Source of the DNA: an uncultured Marinosulfonomonas sp.
Lineage (GTDB): Bacteria > Pseudomonadota > Alphaproteobacteria > Rhodobacterales > Rhodobacteraceae
NCBI GenBank assembly: GCA_947311455.1
Contig: CAMZKY010000285.1
Coordinates: forward strand, 1 to 8,180
Length of the DNA: 8,180 nt
Direction: 5' to 3'
Numbering within the stretch: the stretch's first letter is position 1; every line of letters starts with the position of its first letter. The translations under genes were made by a program, and so were the position numbers. Of the stretch, positions 1 to 5,794 are shown one piece after another. Below the pieces are notes generated by a model, which saw only the letters and a program-made list of their open reading frames with translations, was not told the origin of the DNA and did not search any database.

Positions 1-8
1 CATCACCC

Positions 9-43
9 TATATACGCTTCACAGCAACACTGAATCGCAAAGG
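9..43 (+). promoter_or_regulatory. Possible -10 element and ribosome binding site of the transporter gene
   Basis: A TATATA hexamer lies at 9-14 and could be a -10 element; its -35 would fall outside the window and cannot be checked. A GANTC site (GAATC) is at 32-36. AAAGG at 39-43 sits 7 nt before the ATG at 51, a normal Shine-Dalgarno distance, and supports that start. The promoter part is weak and the ribosome binding site is reasonable. Confidence 0.3.
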
Positions 44-50
44 CAACACC

Positions 51-989
51 ATGCAACAGATCATTCTCGTAATCTCCGCTATCATTCTTGGCTTGGGCCT
101 TGGATATACCACCGGCGGTTTCGCCTTTTCGTCTGCAGTTTGCCTTGTTGCGGGTATTTTCCTAGTGACGCCAAGCCTGTTTAAATTCCACCTTGCGGAT
201 TTCAAAATCATCAAAGATCACGGGCCAAGCATAATTAAGAACCTATGGATCAACTATCTACTACTTACCACGCTCGCGCTTATCATCGGTTACATCAGCC
301 AAGATCTTGGTATCGCTGCGGCCTTGTTCCTGCTTGCGTTGTTACCCGGTGGCGGCATGGTGATGATGTGGATCAAAACCAGCGGCGCAAATGTTAAACT
401 TGGTTTTATCATATTCATGCTAAACCTTGCACTCTTACTGCCCGTAACTATTGTGTTTGGCCTATTCAACGATATCGCCAGCCCGTTCTTTCCCGCCGTT
501 GACCTTAGCCAGATTGGCAACATCGACGCCACCAAACAAGTTAAACCCTTTGCGCCGTTTATGATCCTGATCGTTATCCCGTTTATTATCAGCCGTGTGG
601 TTCTGAAGTTTCTGCCTGCCTTGGTGGAATTCACTGGCAAGCACCAACCAATCATCTCCAAAACGACTATGTTCGGGATTGTGTTTTATCTATTCTCCCT
701 AAAAACAGCGCAACTATTGCTTCAGGTTTCCGCCACCGACCTAATCAAAGCCGCCATCGCAACCATTGCATTTTATGCCGTTACATTTGCCGCTGCGATT
801 TACCTGACCGACAAAACCCCCACAGGAAAAGCCGTTTTTTGGCATATCGCAACGCGCTATATCACGCTCGCGCTCATCTTGGCTGTCTTTAGTGTGGGCA
901 CTTATGGCCCTACTTTCATCCTTCCGGTGATGATGGCCTACTTTATCCAGATCGGAACCGCAGGTTTCTTGGCTCGGCGCGAATCTTAA
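51..989 (+). CDS. BASS/SBF-superfamily membrane transporter, ACR3-like
   Basis: This is a 312-residue, very hydrophobic protein with roughly nine to ten predicted membrane segments, in the inner membrane. The best fit is the bile acid:sodium symporter/arsenite permease (BASS, SBF, ACR3) superfamily: length and helix spacing agree, and residues 98-107 (L-P-G-G-G-M-V-M-M-W) match the fourth-helix signature that reads A-P-C-T-A-M-V-F-V-W in ACR3 arsenite exporters. The cysteine of that motif, needed for arsenite transport in ACR3, is Gly100 here, and the only cysteine in the protein is Cys31. Arsenite export is therefore doubtful, and an organic anion or other substrate is equally possible. No ars regulator or reductase lies nearby. 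The ATG at 51 has an AAAGG ribosome binding site. Family assignment is by motif reading only; the substrate is unknown. Confidence 0.65.
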   Translation: MQQIILVISAIILGLGLGYTTGGFAFSSAVCLVAGIFLVTPSLFKFHLADFKIIKDHGPSIIKNLWINYLLLTTLALIIGYISQDLGIAAALFLLALLPGGGMVMMWIKTSGANVKLGFIIFMLNLALLLPVTIVFGLFNDIASPFFPAVDLSQIGNIDATKQVKPFAPFMILIVIPFIISRVVLKFLPALVEFTGKHQPIISKTTMFGIVFYLFSLKTAQLLLQVSATDLIKAAIATIAFYAVTFAAAIYLTDKTPTGKAVFWHIATRYITLALILAVFSVGTYGPTFILPVMMAYFIQIGTAGFLARRES

Positions 990-1078
990 CCACCTGAAAA
1001 GAATCACTTTTTCGAATCAGTCAAAATAAACCTCAGAAAACGAATCACTTTCTGTTGACCGATTCGCCCCACTGATTC
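981..1078. promoter_or_regulatory. Cluster of six GANTC (CcrM) methylation sites
   Basis: GANTC sites occur at 981-985, 1001-1005, 1014-1018, 1042-1046, 1061-1065 and 1074-1078, which is six in 98 bp. By hand scan only about eight others occur in the rest of the window. GANTC is methylated by CcrM in alphaproteobacteria, and methylated sites in promoters are read by GcrA. The first site overlaps the last codons of the transporter gene; the other five lie between it and the LysM gene. The cluster is seen directly; its regulatory role is inferred. Confidence 0.6.
994..1054. repeat. Two imperfect direct repeats around GAATC, one forming a centred palindrome
   Basis: The sequence C-(T/A)-GAAAA-(C)-GAATCACTTT occurs at 994-1010 and again at 1034-1051, about 40 bp apart. 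In the second copy CAGAAA (1034-1039) and TTTCTG (1049-1054) form a perfect 6-bp inverted repeat centred exactly on the middle base of the GAATC at 1042-1046, which is a palindromic site itself. The first copy has only a weak AT-rich version of this symmetry. Such an arrangement could be an operator or a protected methylation site. Confidence 0.45.
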
Positions 1079-1084
1079 TATAAC
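1055..1084 (+). promoter_or_regulatory. Sigma70-like promoter with two GANTC sites in its spacer
   Basis: TTGACC (1055-1060) and TATAAC (1079-1084) are separated by 18 nt and closely match the -35 and -10 consensus. The spacer begins with GATTC (1061-1065) and ends with GATTC (1074-1078), so the two CcrM sites abut the -35 and -10 boxes. In Caulobacter, GcrA activates promoters carrying methylated GANTC between -35 and -10. Transcription would start near 1091 and reach the LysM gene after a leader of about 200 nt. Confidence 0.5.
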
Positions 1085-1289
1085 TGGTACCAATAGTTTG
1101 CACGCAAAACCAAAGTGTTGGTGATGTGATCGTAAGCAGGGCAAGGTAAAGTTGATCTGTTGCGCCTCAATTGGGAAATATCAGGGGCACAATACAAACG
1201 CATATTGCAGTTTCGCACTGTGTTTGGCTTTTCTTTTCTGTTTCCGTTCACCTGATTGACTTAACTTTTTTGGCCAATGCCTGTTGAAG
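1085..1289 (+). other. Long 5' leader of the LysM gene, no gene seen
   Basis: No convincing ORF is present; the start codons near 1116-1128 run into stops within a few codons. A pyrimidine-rich run covers about 1221-1252. TTGACTTAAC (1256-1265) resembles a second -35, but no -10 fits before the LysM start. No ribosome binding site is evident at the end of the region. It may be only the untranslated leader of the LysM transcript; a small RNA cannot be excluded from sequence alone. Confidence 0.35.
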
Positions 1290-1982
1290 ATGGACATTAG
1301 AATGCTAAAGTACTTGATCATAGCGGCGACATTTCTGGCAATCACGTTAGGCGTGGTATTGCTACGCACCGGCAATGATCCTAGCCTGTATAACAACGCA
1401 GTTTTCGTATCCGCACCCGAAGTAAAGTACCCACCAACTTCAGGAAACGGGCCTGCACGCGTTATCGCCCAACCTGCACGGGTTGCGCCCTCGCTCATTC
1501 CAACCGTTGCATCTGCGCATCGCCCGCCCCCCCGCATTCGGGATGCAAGCGCTCAAATCGCTGTTGCAACACCGGCAGCAACGCCACAAAACATCACCAG
1601 CCAAGATGATCTGCTACGCACAATTACCTCTGGTGCTTTTGCAGGCATGACAACGGTTGCGCCCGGCTCACCAACACCAACAACACCGGCCGAGCCTAGC
1701 GCACTTCAGGCAATGATCATTCAGTCCCTGCGAGATGAAAGCACAGCACAACCCGGATTTACGACAACAACACCGGCCACTGCGCGTCAGTCCGTAGCAC
1801 CTGTCCAGCGTATCGAAGCTACAACTTACGTGGTTAAACGCGGTGATAGCCTTGGTTCAATTGCTTCACATTTCTATGGCCGCAAAGAAGATTATTATCG
1901 CATCTATGAGGCCAACAAATCCAGATTATCGAGCCCCGACAGCATTCGCGTTGGACAAAAACTGACCATACCTAAATCTTAG
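1290..1982 (+). CDS. Membrane-anchored LysM peptidoglycan-binding protein
   Basis: From the ATG at 1290 the protein has 230 residues. A short charged N-terminus (MDIRMLK) precedes one hydrophobic segment (about residues 8-24), a signal anchor that puts the rest in the periplasm. Then comes a long low-complexity linker rich in Pro, Thr and Ala (about 30-175) and a single C-terminal LysM domain (about 179-228), with the typical Y-V-V-K-x-G-D-S-L start, D-Y-Y-x-I-Y-E-A-N core and V-G-Q-K-L-x-I-P end. LysM binds N-acetylglucosamine-containing glycans such as peptidoglycan. No enzymatic domain is present, so a structural or localising envelope role is likely. The start is uncertain: TTG 1284, ATG 1290 and ATG 1302 are all possible and none has a good Shine-Dalgarno. 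A strong terminator follows, and a decayed second LysM domain lies beyond it in the same frame. Confidence 0.85.
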   Translation: MDIRMLKYLIIAATFLAITLGVVLLRTGNDPSLYNNAVFVSAPEVKYPPTSGNGPARVIAQPARVAPSLIPTVASAHRPPPRIRDASAQIAVATPAATPQNITSQDDLLRTITSGAFAGMTTVAPGSPTPTTPAEPSALQAMIIQSLRDESTAQPGFTTTTPATARQSVAPVQRIEATTYVVKRGDSLGSIASHFYGRKEDYYRIYEANKSRLSSPDSIRVGQKLTIPKS

Positions 1983-2005
1983 GTACACTATTCTACAGGC
2001 AAGAC

Positions 2006-2043
2006 AAAAAATGGGGGTCGGTTCAACGACCCCCAAACTTTTT
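2006..2043. terminator. Bidirectional rho-independent terminator between the LysM gene and zapE
   Basis: A perfect 9-bp GC-rich stem (TGGGGGTCG 2012-2020 with CGACCCCCA 2027-2035) closes a 6-nt loop. On the plus strand a T5 run follows at 2039-2043; on the minus strand a T6 run (A6 at 2006-2011) follows directly. It can stop transcription from the LysM gene and also from convergent zapE. The plus-strand stem begins 30 nt after the LysM stop codon. Confidence 0.88.
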
Positions 2044-2090
2044 CCGGTATCAACCCGACAGATTTAAACGGTTCTAATAAGAGTAATGCC

Positions 2091-2204
2091 CAATTTTTTG
2101 GAAATACGGCGGATTACATCAAGATTTATCAAGCAAACACGGACAACCATTCAAGCCTCAATCAGATCAGCGTCGGTCAATAGCTAATTATCCCCGCCAC
2201 CTAA
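2091..2204 (+). pseudogene. Degenerate second LysM domain (relic)
   Basis: Read in the same frame as the upstream LysM gene, 2094-2204 encodes F-F-G-x3-D-Y-x2-I-Y-x-A-N, then S-S, then I-x-V-G-Q-stop-L-x-I-P and a final TAA. Aligned without gaps to the end of the intact LysM domain (F-Y-G to I-P, 34 positions), 17 positions are identical, and both end two residues after the I-P. A TAG at 2181-2183 replaces the Lys codon of V-G-Q-K-L. The frame is open from the LysM gene's own TAG (1980-1982) up to that TAG. The N-terminal part of the domain is poorly kept (S-N-A just before F-F-G resembles S-I-A). There is no start codon or ribosome binding site, and the terminator lies upstream, so it is probably not expressed. 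The last 21 nt overlap the 3' end of zapE in antisense. Confidence 0.7.
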
Positions 2205-3278
2205 TGGTATACCCCAATCCAGCGCCTGCATTTCGCGCAATCGGCTGGCGGTGCGCTCAAATTCAAAGGCTCCGTCGCCTTCCACATACAGCATTTCCGG
2301 TTCTGCCGCCGCCGTGCAGAAAAAACGCACTTTGGCCTCGTATAAGGCATCAATCAACATCACAAACCGCTTGGCCTCGTTGAAATTTTGGCGCGATAGC
2401 AGCGGAATGTCTTCCAGTAACAAAACCCGCATTGATCCGGCGATGGCCAGAAAATCAGCGGGGCCCAATGGTTTAGCGCAAAAATCATAAAATGTCGCGC
2501 GTGCCACACCACTTCGGATACGTGGCATAACCACCTCACGCCCCTTAACGGTTAAATACAGCGCGCCGCCACCGCCGCCTGTCAGCTCCTGCCACACGGC
2601 TTCTGCCGCCGCGCTGGCCTTGTCACCCTTGGCTACGAAATATGTGCGCACACCGTCCAGCATTTCTTGGCGGTAATCTGTGTTTGAGGCCATTTCACGA
2701 ACCTCGAGGCGATCTTTGATCATTTCGATAAAAGGTAAAAACAGTTGGCGATTTAACCCGTCTTTATACAGATCATCCGTCACACGGTTTGACGTGGTCA
2801 CCACGATCACCTCGCGATCAAACAGAACCTGAAAAAATCGGCCAACAATCATCGCATCAGTAATATCATTGATCTGCATTTCATCAAAGGCCAGCACCCG
2901 CACTTTATCGGCCAGAGCATTTGCAACAGGAACGATGGCGTCGGCCTCCCCCCGTTTGCGTACCTCGGCAATACCGGCATGCACCTCTTGCATAAACGGC
3001 AGAAAATGGGTGCGCCGTTTTTCGGTTATGTCCAGATTGTTGATAAACATATCCATCAACATGGATTTGCCACGCCCAACGCCGCCCCACAGATAGAGGC
3101 CTTTTGGCGGCGCGGGCGGTTTTTGGAAAAATCTTGCAAACCGGCTGCGCTGATCCACAGCCTCTAGATAGGCGCGGATTTCCTGAAATTTGGGCAGCAC
3201 AGCCAGTTGGGCCGGGTCTTCGTTCAGATTCCCGCTTTGCACCAGATCGGCATAGATTTCCTGTAATGTCCTGTCCAT
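2184..3278 (-). CDS. zapE: AFG1-family ATPase, cell division protein ZapE
   Basis: From the ATG at 3278 the protein has 364 residues, the normal size for bacterial ZapE/AFG1. It shows Walker A G-G-V-G-R-G-K-S (65-72), Walker B L-A-F-D-E (129-133) followed by the family's M-Q-x-N-D-I-T-D-A-M stretch, and the sensor-like T-T-S-N-R (161-165). In E. coli, ZapE is an ATP-dependent protein that associates with and destabilises the FtsZ ring during constriction; mitochondrial AFG1 acts in respiratory protein quality control. It is cytoplasmic and possibly membrane-associated. The frame extends upstream to a GTG at 3311, but the ATG at 3278 gives the usual N-terminus; neither has a clear Shine-Dalgarno. 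It lies 73 nt downstream of the universal stress protein gene on the same strand and may be cotranscribed. The last seven codons overlap the LysM relic on the other strand. Confidence 0.93.
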   Translation of the reverse strand: MDRTLQEIYADLVQSGNLNEDPAQLAVLPKFQEIRAYLEAVDQRSRFARFFQKPPAPPKGLYLWGGVGRGKSMLMDMFINNLDITEKRRTHFLPFMQEVHAGIAEVRKRGEADAIVPVANALADKVRVLAFDEMQINDITDAMIVGRFFQVLFDREVIVVTTSNRVTDDLYKDGLNRQLFLPFIEMIKDRLEVREMASNTDYRQEMLDGVRTYFVAKGDKASAAAEAVWQELTGGGGGALYLTVKGREVVMPRIRSGVARATFYDFCAKPLGPADFLAIAGSMRVLLLEDIPLLSRQNFNEAKRFVMLIDALYEAKVRFFCTAAAEPEMLYVEGDGAFEFERTASRLREMQALDWGIPLGGGDN

Positions 3279-3289
3279 CAGATAAAAGG

Positions 3290-3340
3290 CTAAACGCCGT
3301 GATCCAAACACTCAATCAGAATGTTAGGATTACGGACCAT
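3290..3340 (-). CDS. Possible 16-codon leader ORF before zapE
   Basis: An ATG at 3340 opens a 16-codon frame (MVRNPNILIECLDHGV) ending in TAG at 3290. AGAGG lies 8 nt upstream of the ATG, a far better ribosome binding site than either zapE start has, and overlaps the stop of the universal stress protein gene. The frame ends 11 nt before the zapE ATG, so it could couple zapE translation to the upstream cistron. It resembles no known peptide, and chance is a serious alternative. Confidence 0.25.
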   Translation of the reverse strand: MVRNPNILIECLDHGV

Positions 3341-3351
3341 TTTACAATCCT

Positions 3352-4200
3352 CTATCGAAACAGCATCAACGGCACCTGACAGGTGCGCACCATTTCAGTG
3401 GTGGTTGATCCGATGATCAGGCTGCGAATGCGTGAATGGCCATAAGCCCCCATCACCAGAATATCGGTTTCGCCTTGTCTGGCCATTTCGCAGATTACCT
3501 TTTCCGCGTCGCCTTGGGCAAAGCTTGCCTCAACCGTATAGCCCGCATCCCGCAGCACCGCCGCCGCCCCTTCTAGGGCGCGCTTGGTTTCGGGTTTTTC
3601 ATCGCCAACGGTTACCAATCGGCATGTGGTTCCAGCAAACACTTTGCTTTGGGCTATGTGGTTCACCGCCTTCATCGCCGATTTACCGCCATCAAACGCC
3701 AGCAAGAATGTGTTGATCGGTTGGAATGCCCGCGCCGCCACCAGCACTGGAATTTTGGAGGAACGCACAACACGTTCAATATTACTGCCCAAATGCAACT
3801 TGGCAAAATCTGCAGCTTCGCCGCGTTTGCCAATCACCACCAGATCAGCGTCTTTTTCGGCGATTGTCAGCTCTTCCAGCAGATCACCTTGGCGCAAAAC
3901 CGTGGTCACATCCGTCACACCATCAGCGCGCAATCTCGCTTCGGCATCTTCCAGAATGGCGCGCCCGTGTTTTTGTGCCAGCTTTGCGGTTTGTGCGTCC
4001 AGATCAGCCAATTCATCCAGCAATTTAGATCGCGCCCCAAGGCCGATATTGCCCGACAGGTTATTCTGCTTACCCTCGGGGCGGCGCAAAATATGCAGCA
4101 CTTCCACGCTGGAGCCTTTGCGCGTGGCCACCCACGCGGCAAAATCGCAAACGCTTTCGGAATAGATGGAACCGTCCACCAAGGCGATAATTTTTGACAT
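3352..4200 (-). CDS. Tandem-domain universal stress protein (UspA family)
   Basis: The 282-residue cytoplasmic protein consists of two Usp domains, about 1-155 and 165-282. The second carries the ATP-binding signature G-x2-G-x9-G-S (Gly251, Gly254, Gly264-Ser265) in the M-G-A-Y-G-H-S-R context of classic ATP-binding Usp proteins. The first has a one-residue-longer version (Gly124, Gly127, Gly138-Ser139) and may bind nucleotide less well or not at all. The start ATG lies 3 nt after the stop of the SulP transporter gene, so the two are almost certainly one operon and translationally coupled. Usp domains occur next to or fused with transporters of several families, where they are thought to act as nucleotide-sensing regulators; here a role in controlling the SulP transporter is inferred from that arrangement. 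Confidence 0.93.
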   Translation of the reverse strand: MSKIIALVDGSIYSESVCDFAAWVATRKGSSVEVLHILRRPEGKQNNLSGNIGLGARSKLLDELADLDAQTAKLAQKHGRAILEDAEARLRADGVTDVTTVLRQGDLLEELTIAEKDADLVVIGKRGEAADFAKLHLGSNIERVVRSSKIPVLVAARAFQPINTFLLAFDGGKSAMKAVNHIAQSKVFAGTTCRLVTVGDEKPETKRALEGAAAVLRDAGYTVEASFAQGDAEKVICEMARQGETDILVMGAYGHSRIRSLIIGSTTTEMVRTCQVPLMLFR

Positions 4201-4203
4201 AGT

Positions 4204-5694
4204 CTAGTGCCCCATCAATCGTTCTATTGCGTCGGGTTTATCATGGATTGCCAATTTATCCACTATGGTTTCGCTGGCTGGGTTCATGCCGATCAAATCC
4301 ACTTCGGCACCCTCGCGGCGGAATTTGACCACCACCATATCAAGGGCAGATACTGATGAAATATCCCAGATATGCGCATGGGTGACATCGATCACCACAC
4401 GCTCCAACACTTCGTGAAAATCAAATGCCGCGGTAAAATCAGGGGCCGAGGCAAAAAACAACTGCCCTTCCACCAGATACACCCGCTCGCGCCCATCGTC
4501 AGATAAGGTTGAGGTCACTCGGAACACCTGTGAAATTTTCCATGCAAAGAAAATACCCGACAGTAAAACGCCGGTCAGCACACCATAGGCAAGGTTATGC
4601 GTCAGAACGGTAATTGCCACGGTAGCCAGCATCACAATCGAGCTGGAGCGCGGATGATCACGGATGTCTTTGATCGATGACCAGCTAAACGTCCCGATCG
4701 AAACCATAATCATAATCGCCACAAGTGCAGGCATCGGAATTTGTTTGACGTAATCGCCCAGAACCACAATCAGGAACAACAGGAACACCCCCGCCGCGAA
4801 TGTCGACAGCCGCCCGCGCCCGCCGGATTTTACGTTAATCATTGATTGCCCGATCATCGCACAGCCTGCCATACCGCCAATAAAACCGGTGCAGAAATTC
4901 GCCACACCCTGGCCCACACATTCGCGGTTTTTGTCTGAGGATGTATCGGTCAGATCGTCAACGATAGTGGCTGTCATCAGGCTTTCCAACAGGCCCACAG
5001 CGGCAACACCAGCCGAGACAGGAAAGATGATTTGCAAAGTTTCAAAATTTATCGGGATTTGCGGGATCAGGAAGATCGGTAAGGTATCAGGCAGCGCGCC
5101 CATATCCTGCACGGCGCGCACATCCAGATGGAAATACATGGTTAGGCCGGTTAGCACGACAATCGTTACCAAAGGCGAAGGAATGGCCGTGGTAATATAA
5201 GGAAACAGGTAAATAATCGCCAACCCGCCAGCAACCATTACATAGGTCAGGTAGGTCACGTTGGTTAGTTCGGGCAACTGCGCCATAAAAATAAGGATCG
5301 CCAGCGCGTTTACAAATCCGGTAATCACAGAACGCGACACAAACCGCATCACATCGCCCAGTTTCAGTGCGCCCGCCAGAATTTGCAAAATACCAGCCAA
5401 AACCGTCGCGGCCAGCAGGTATTGCAACCCGTGATCCTTAACCAGATCAACCATCAAAACCGCGGTCGCCGCCGTGGCCGCCGAAATCATCCCGGAGCGT
5501 CCACCCACCATGGCGGTGATCACGGCAATGGAAAACGAAGCATAAAGGCCGATCTTGGGATCAACACCGGCGATTATCGAAAAGGCAATCGCTTCAGGGA
5601 TCAGCGCCAGCGCAACCACCAGCCCCGCCAGCAAATCAGCGCGGATATTGCCAAGCCAGTCATGGCGCAATGTTGTAATAAAATCGGTTTTCAA
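4204..5694 (-). CDS. SulP-family inorganic anion transporter with STAS domain
   Basis: The 496-residue protein has the SulP (SLC26) layout: a membrane domain of about 10-14 segments (residues 18-390) with the family's early G-x-x-P-x-x-G-L-Y-A-S-F motif, then a cytoplasmic STAS domain (about 403-490). SulP proteins move sulfate, bicarbonate, chloride or dicarboxylates; the substrate cannot be read from sequence. The STAS segment D-I-S-S-V-S-A-L-D (444-452) corresponds to the anti-sigma-antagonist phosphorylation loop. The start is TTG at 5694, supported by GGAG 7 nt upstream; there is no nearby in-frame ATG that would keep the N-terminal domain. The universal stress protein gene follows after 3 nt. 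A 100-bp gap separates it from the MFS gene upstream, and no clear promoter or terminator is visible there. Confidence 0.93.
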   Translation of the reverse strand: MKTDFITTLRHDWLGNIRADLLAGLVVALALIPEAIAFSIIAGVDPKIGLYASFSIAVITAMVGGRSGMISAATAATAVLMVDLVKDHGLQYLLAATVLAGILQILAGALKLGDVMRFVSRSVITGFVNALAILIFMAQLPELTNVTYLTYVMVAGGLAIIYLFPYITTAIPSPLVTIVVLTGLTMYFHLDVRAVQDMGALPDTLPIFLIPQIPINFETLQIIFPVSAGVAAVGLLESLMTATIVDDLTDTSSDKNRECVGQGVANFCTGFIGGMAGCAMIGQSMINVKSGGRGRLSTFAAGVFLLFLIVVLGDYVKQIPMPALVAIMIMVSIGTFSWSSIKDIRDHPRSSSIVMLATVAITVLTHNLAYGVLTGVLLSGIFFAWKISQVFRVTSTLSDDGRERVYLVEGQLFFASAPDFTAAFDFHEVLERVVIDVTHAHIWDISSVSALDMVVVKFRREGAEVDLIGMNPASETIVDKLAIHDKPDAIERLMGH

Positions 5695-5705
5695 AGGATA
5701 TCTCC
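5683..5705 (-). promoter_or_regulatory. Shine-Dalgarno and TTG start of the SulP gene
   Basis: On the minus strand the order is T-GGAG-A-TATCCT-TTG-AAA-ACC. GGAG ends 7 nt before TTG (5692-5694), a near-ideal spacing. The next in-frame ATG is dozens of codons further in and would remove the conserved N-terminal part of the membrane domain, so TTG is the likely start. A rare start codon with a strong ribosome binding site suggests moderate, controlled translation. Confidence 0.6.
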
Positions 5706-5794
5706 AGCAACGGGCAATGTGGCCCTGATACGCGTTTCATGCGGCTTTACCCGCCTTCAACCTGATTTTCCAGAGTAAAGTATCGATTTAGGCG

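Noticed and set aside
994..1013. Terminator for the upstream transporter gene in the GAAAAG...CTTTTTC stretch
   Set aside because: The possible stem is short and almost all A-T, with no T-run after it; it is better explained as part of the GAATC repeat module.
1181..1537. Minus-strand ORF of 118 codons over the LysM gene
   Set aside because: It is the complement of the LysM coding region and its leader, has low-complexity composition and no recognisable domain or ribosome binding site.
1567..1780. Recurring CAACACCGGC stretches in the LysM gene as a DNA repeat
   Set aside because: They encode the Thr/Pro/Ala-rich linker and are irregularly spaced; low-complexity coding explains them.
1980..2183. 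TAG readthrough (amber suppression) producing a two-LysM protein
   Set aside because: A strong terminator lies between the two domains, and zapE, the Usp, SulP and MFS genes also end in TAG with no sign of readthrough, so TAG works as a normal stop here.
3325..3351. AGGATT...AATCCT inverted repeat between the universal stress protein gene and zapE as a terminator
   Set aside because: Only six base pairs with a 14-nt loop and no T-run; too weak to call.
3584..4197. Long plus-strand ORFs (up to 193 codons) opposite the universal stress protein gene
   Set aside because: They mirror a gene with clear family motifs; their compositions are Ser/Arg/Pro-rich with no domain, as expected for antisense shadows.
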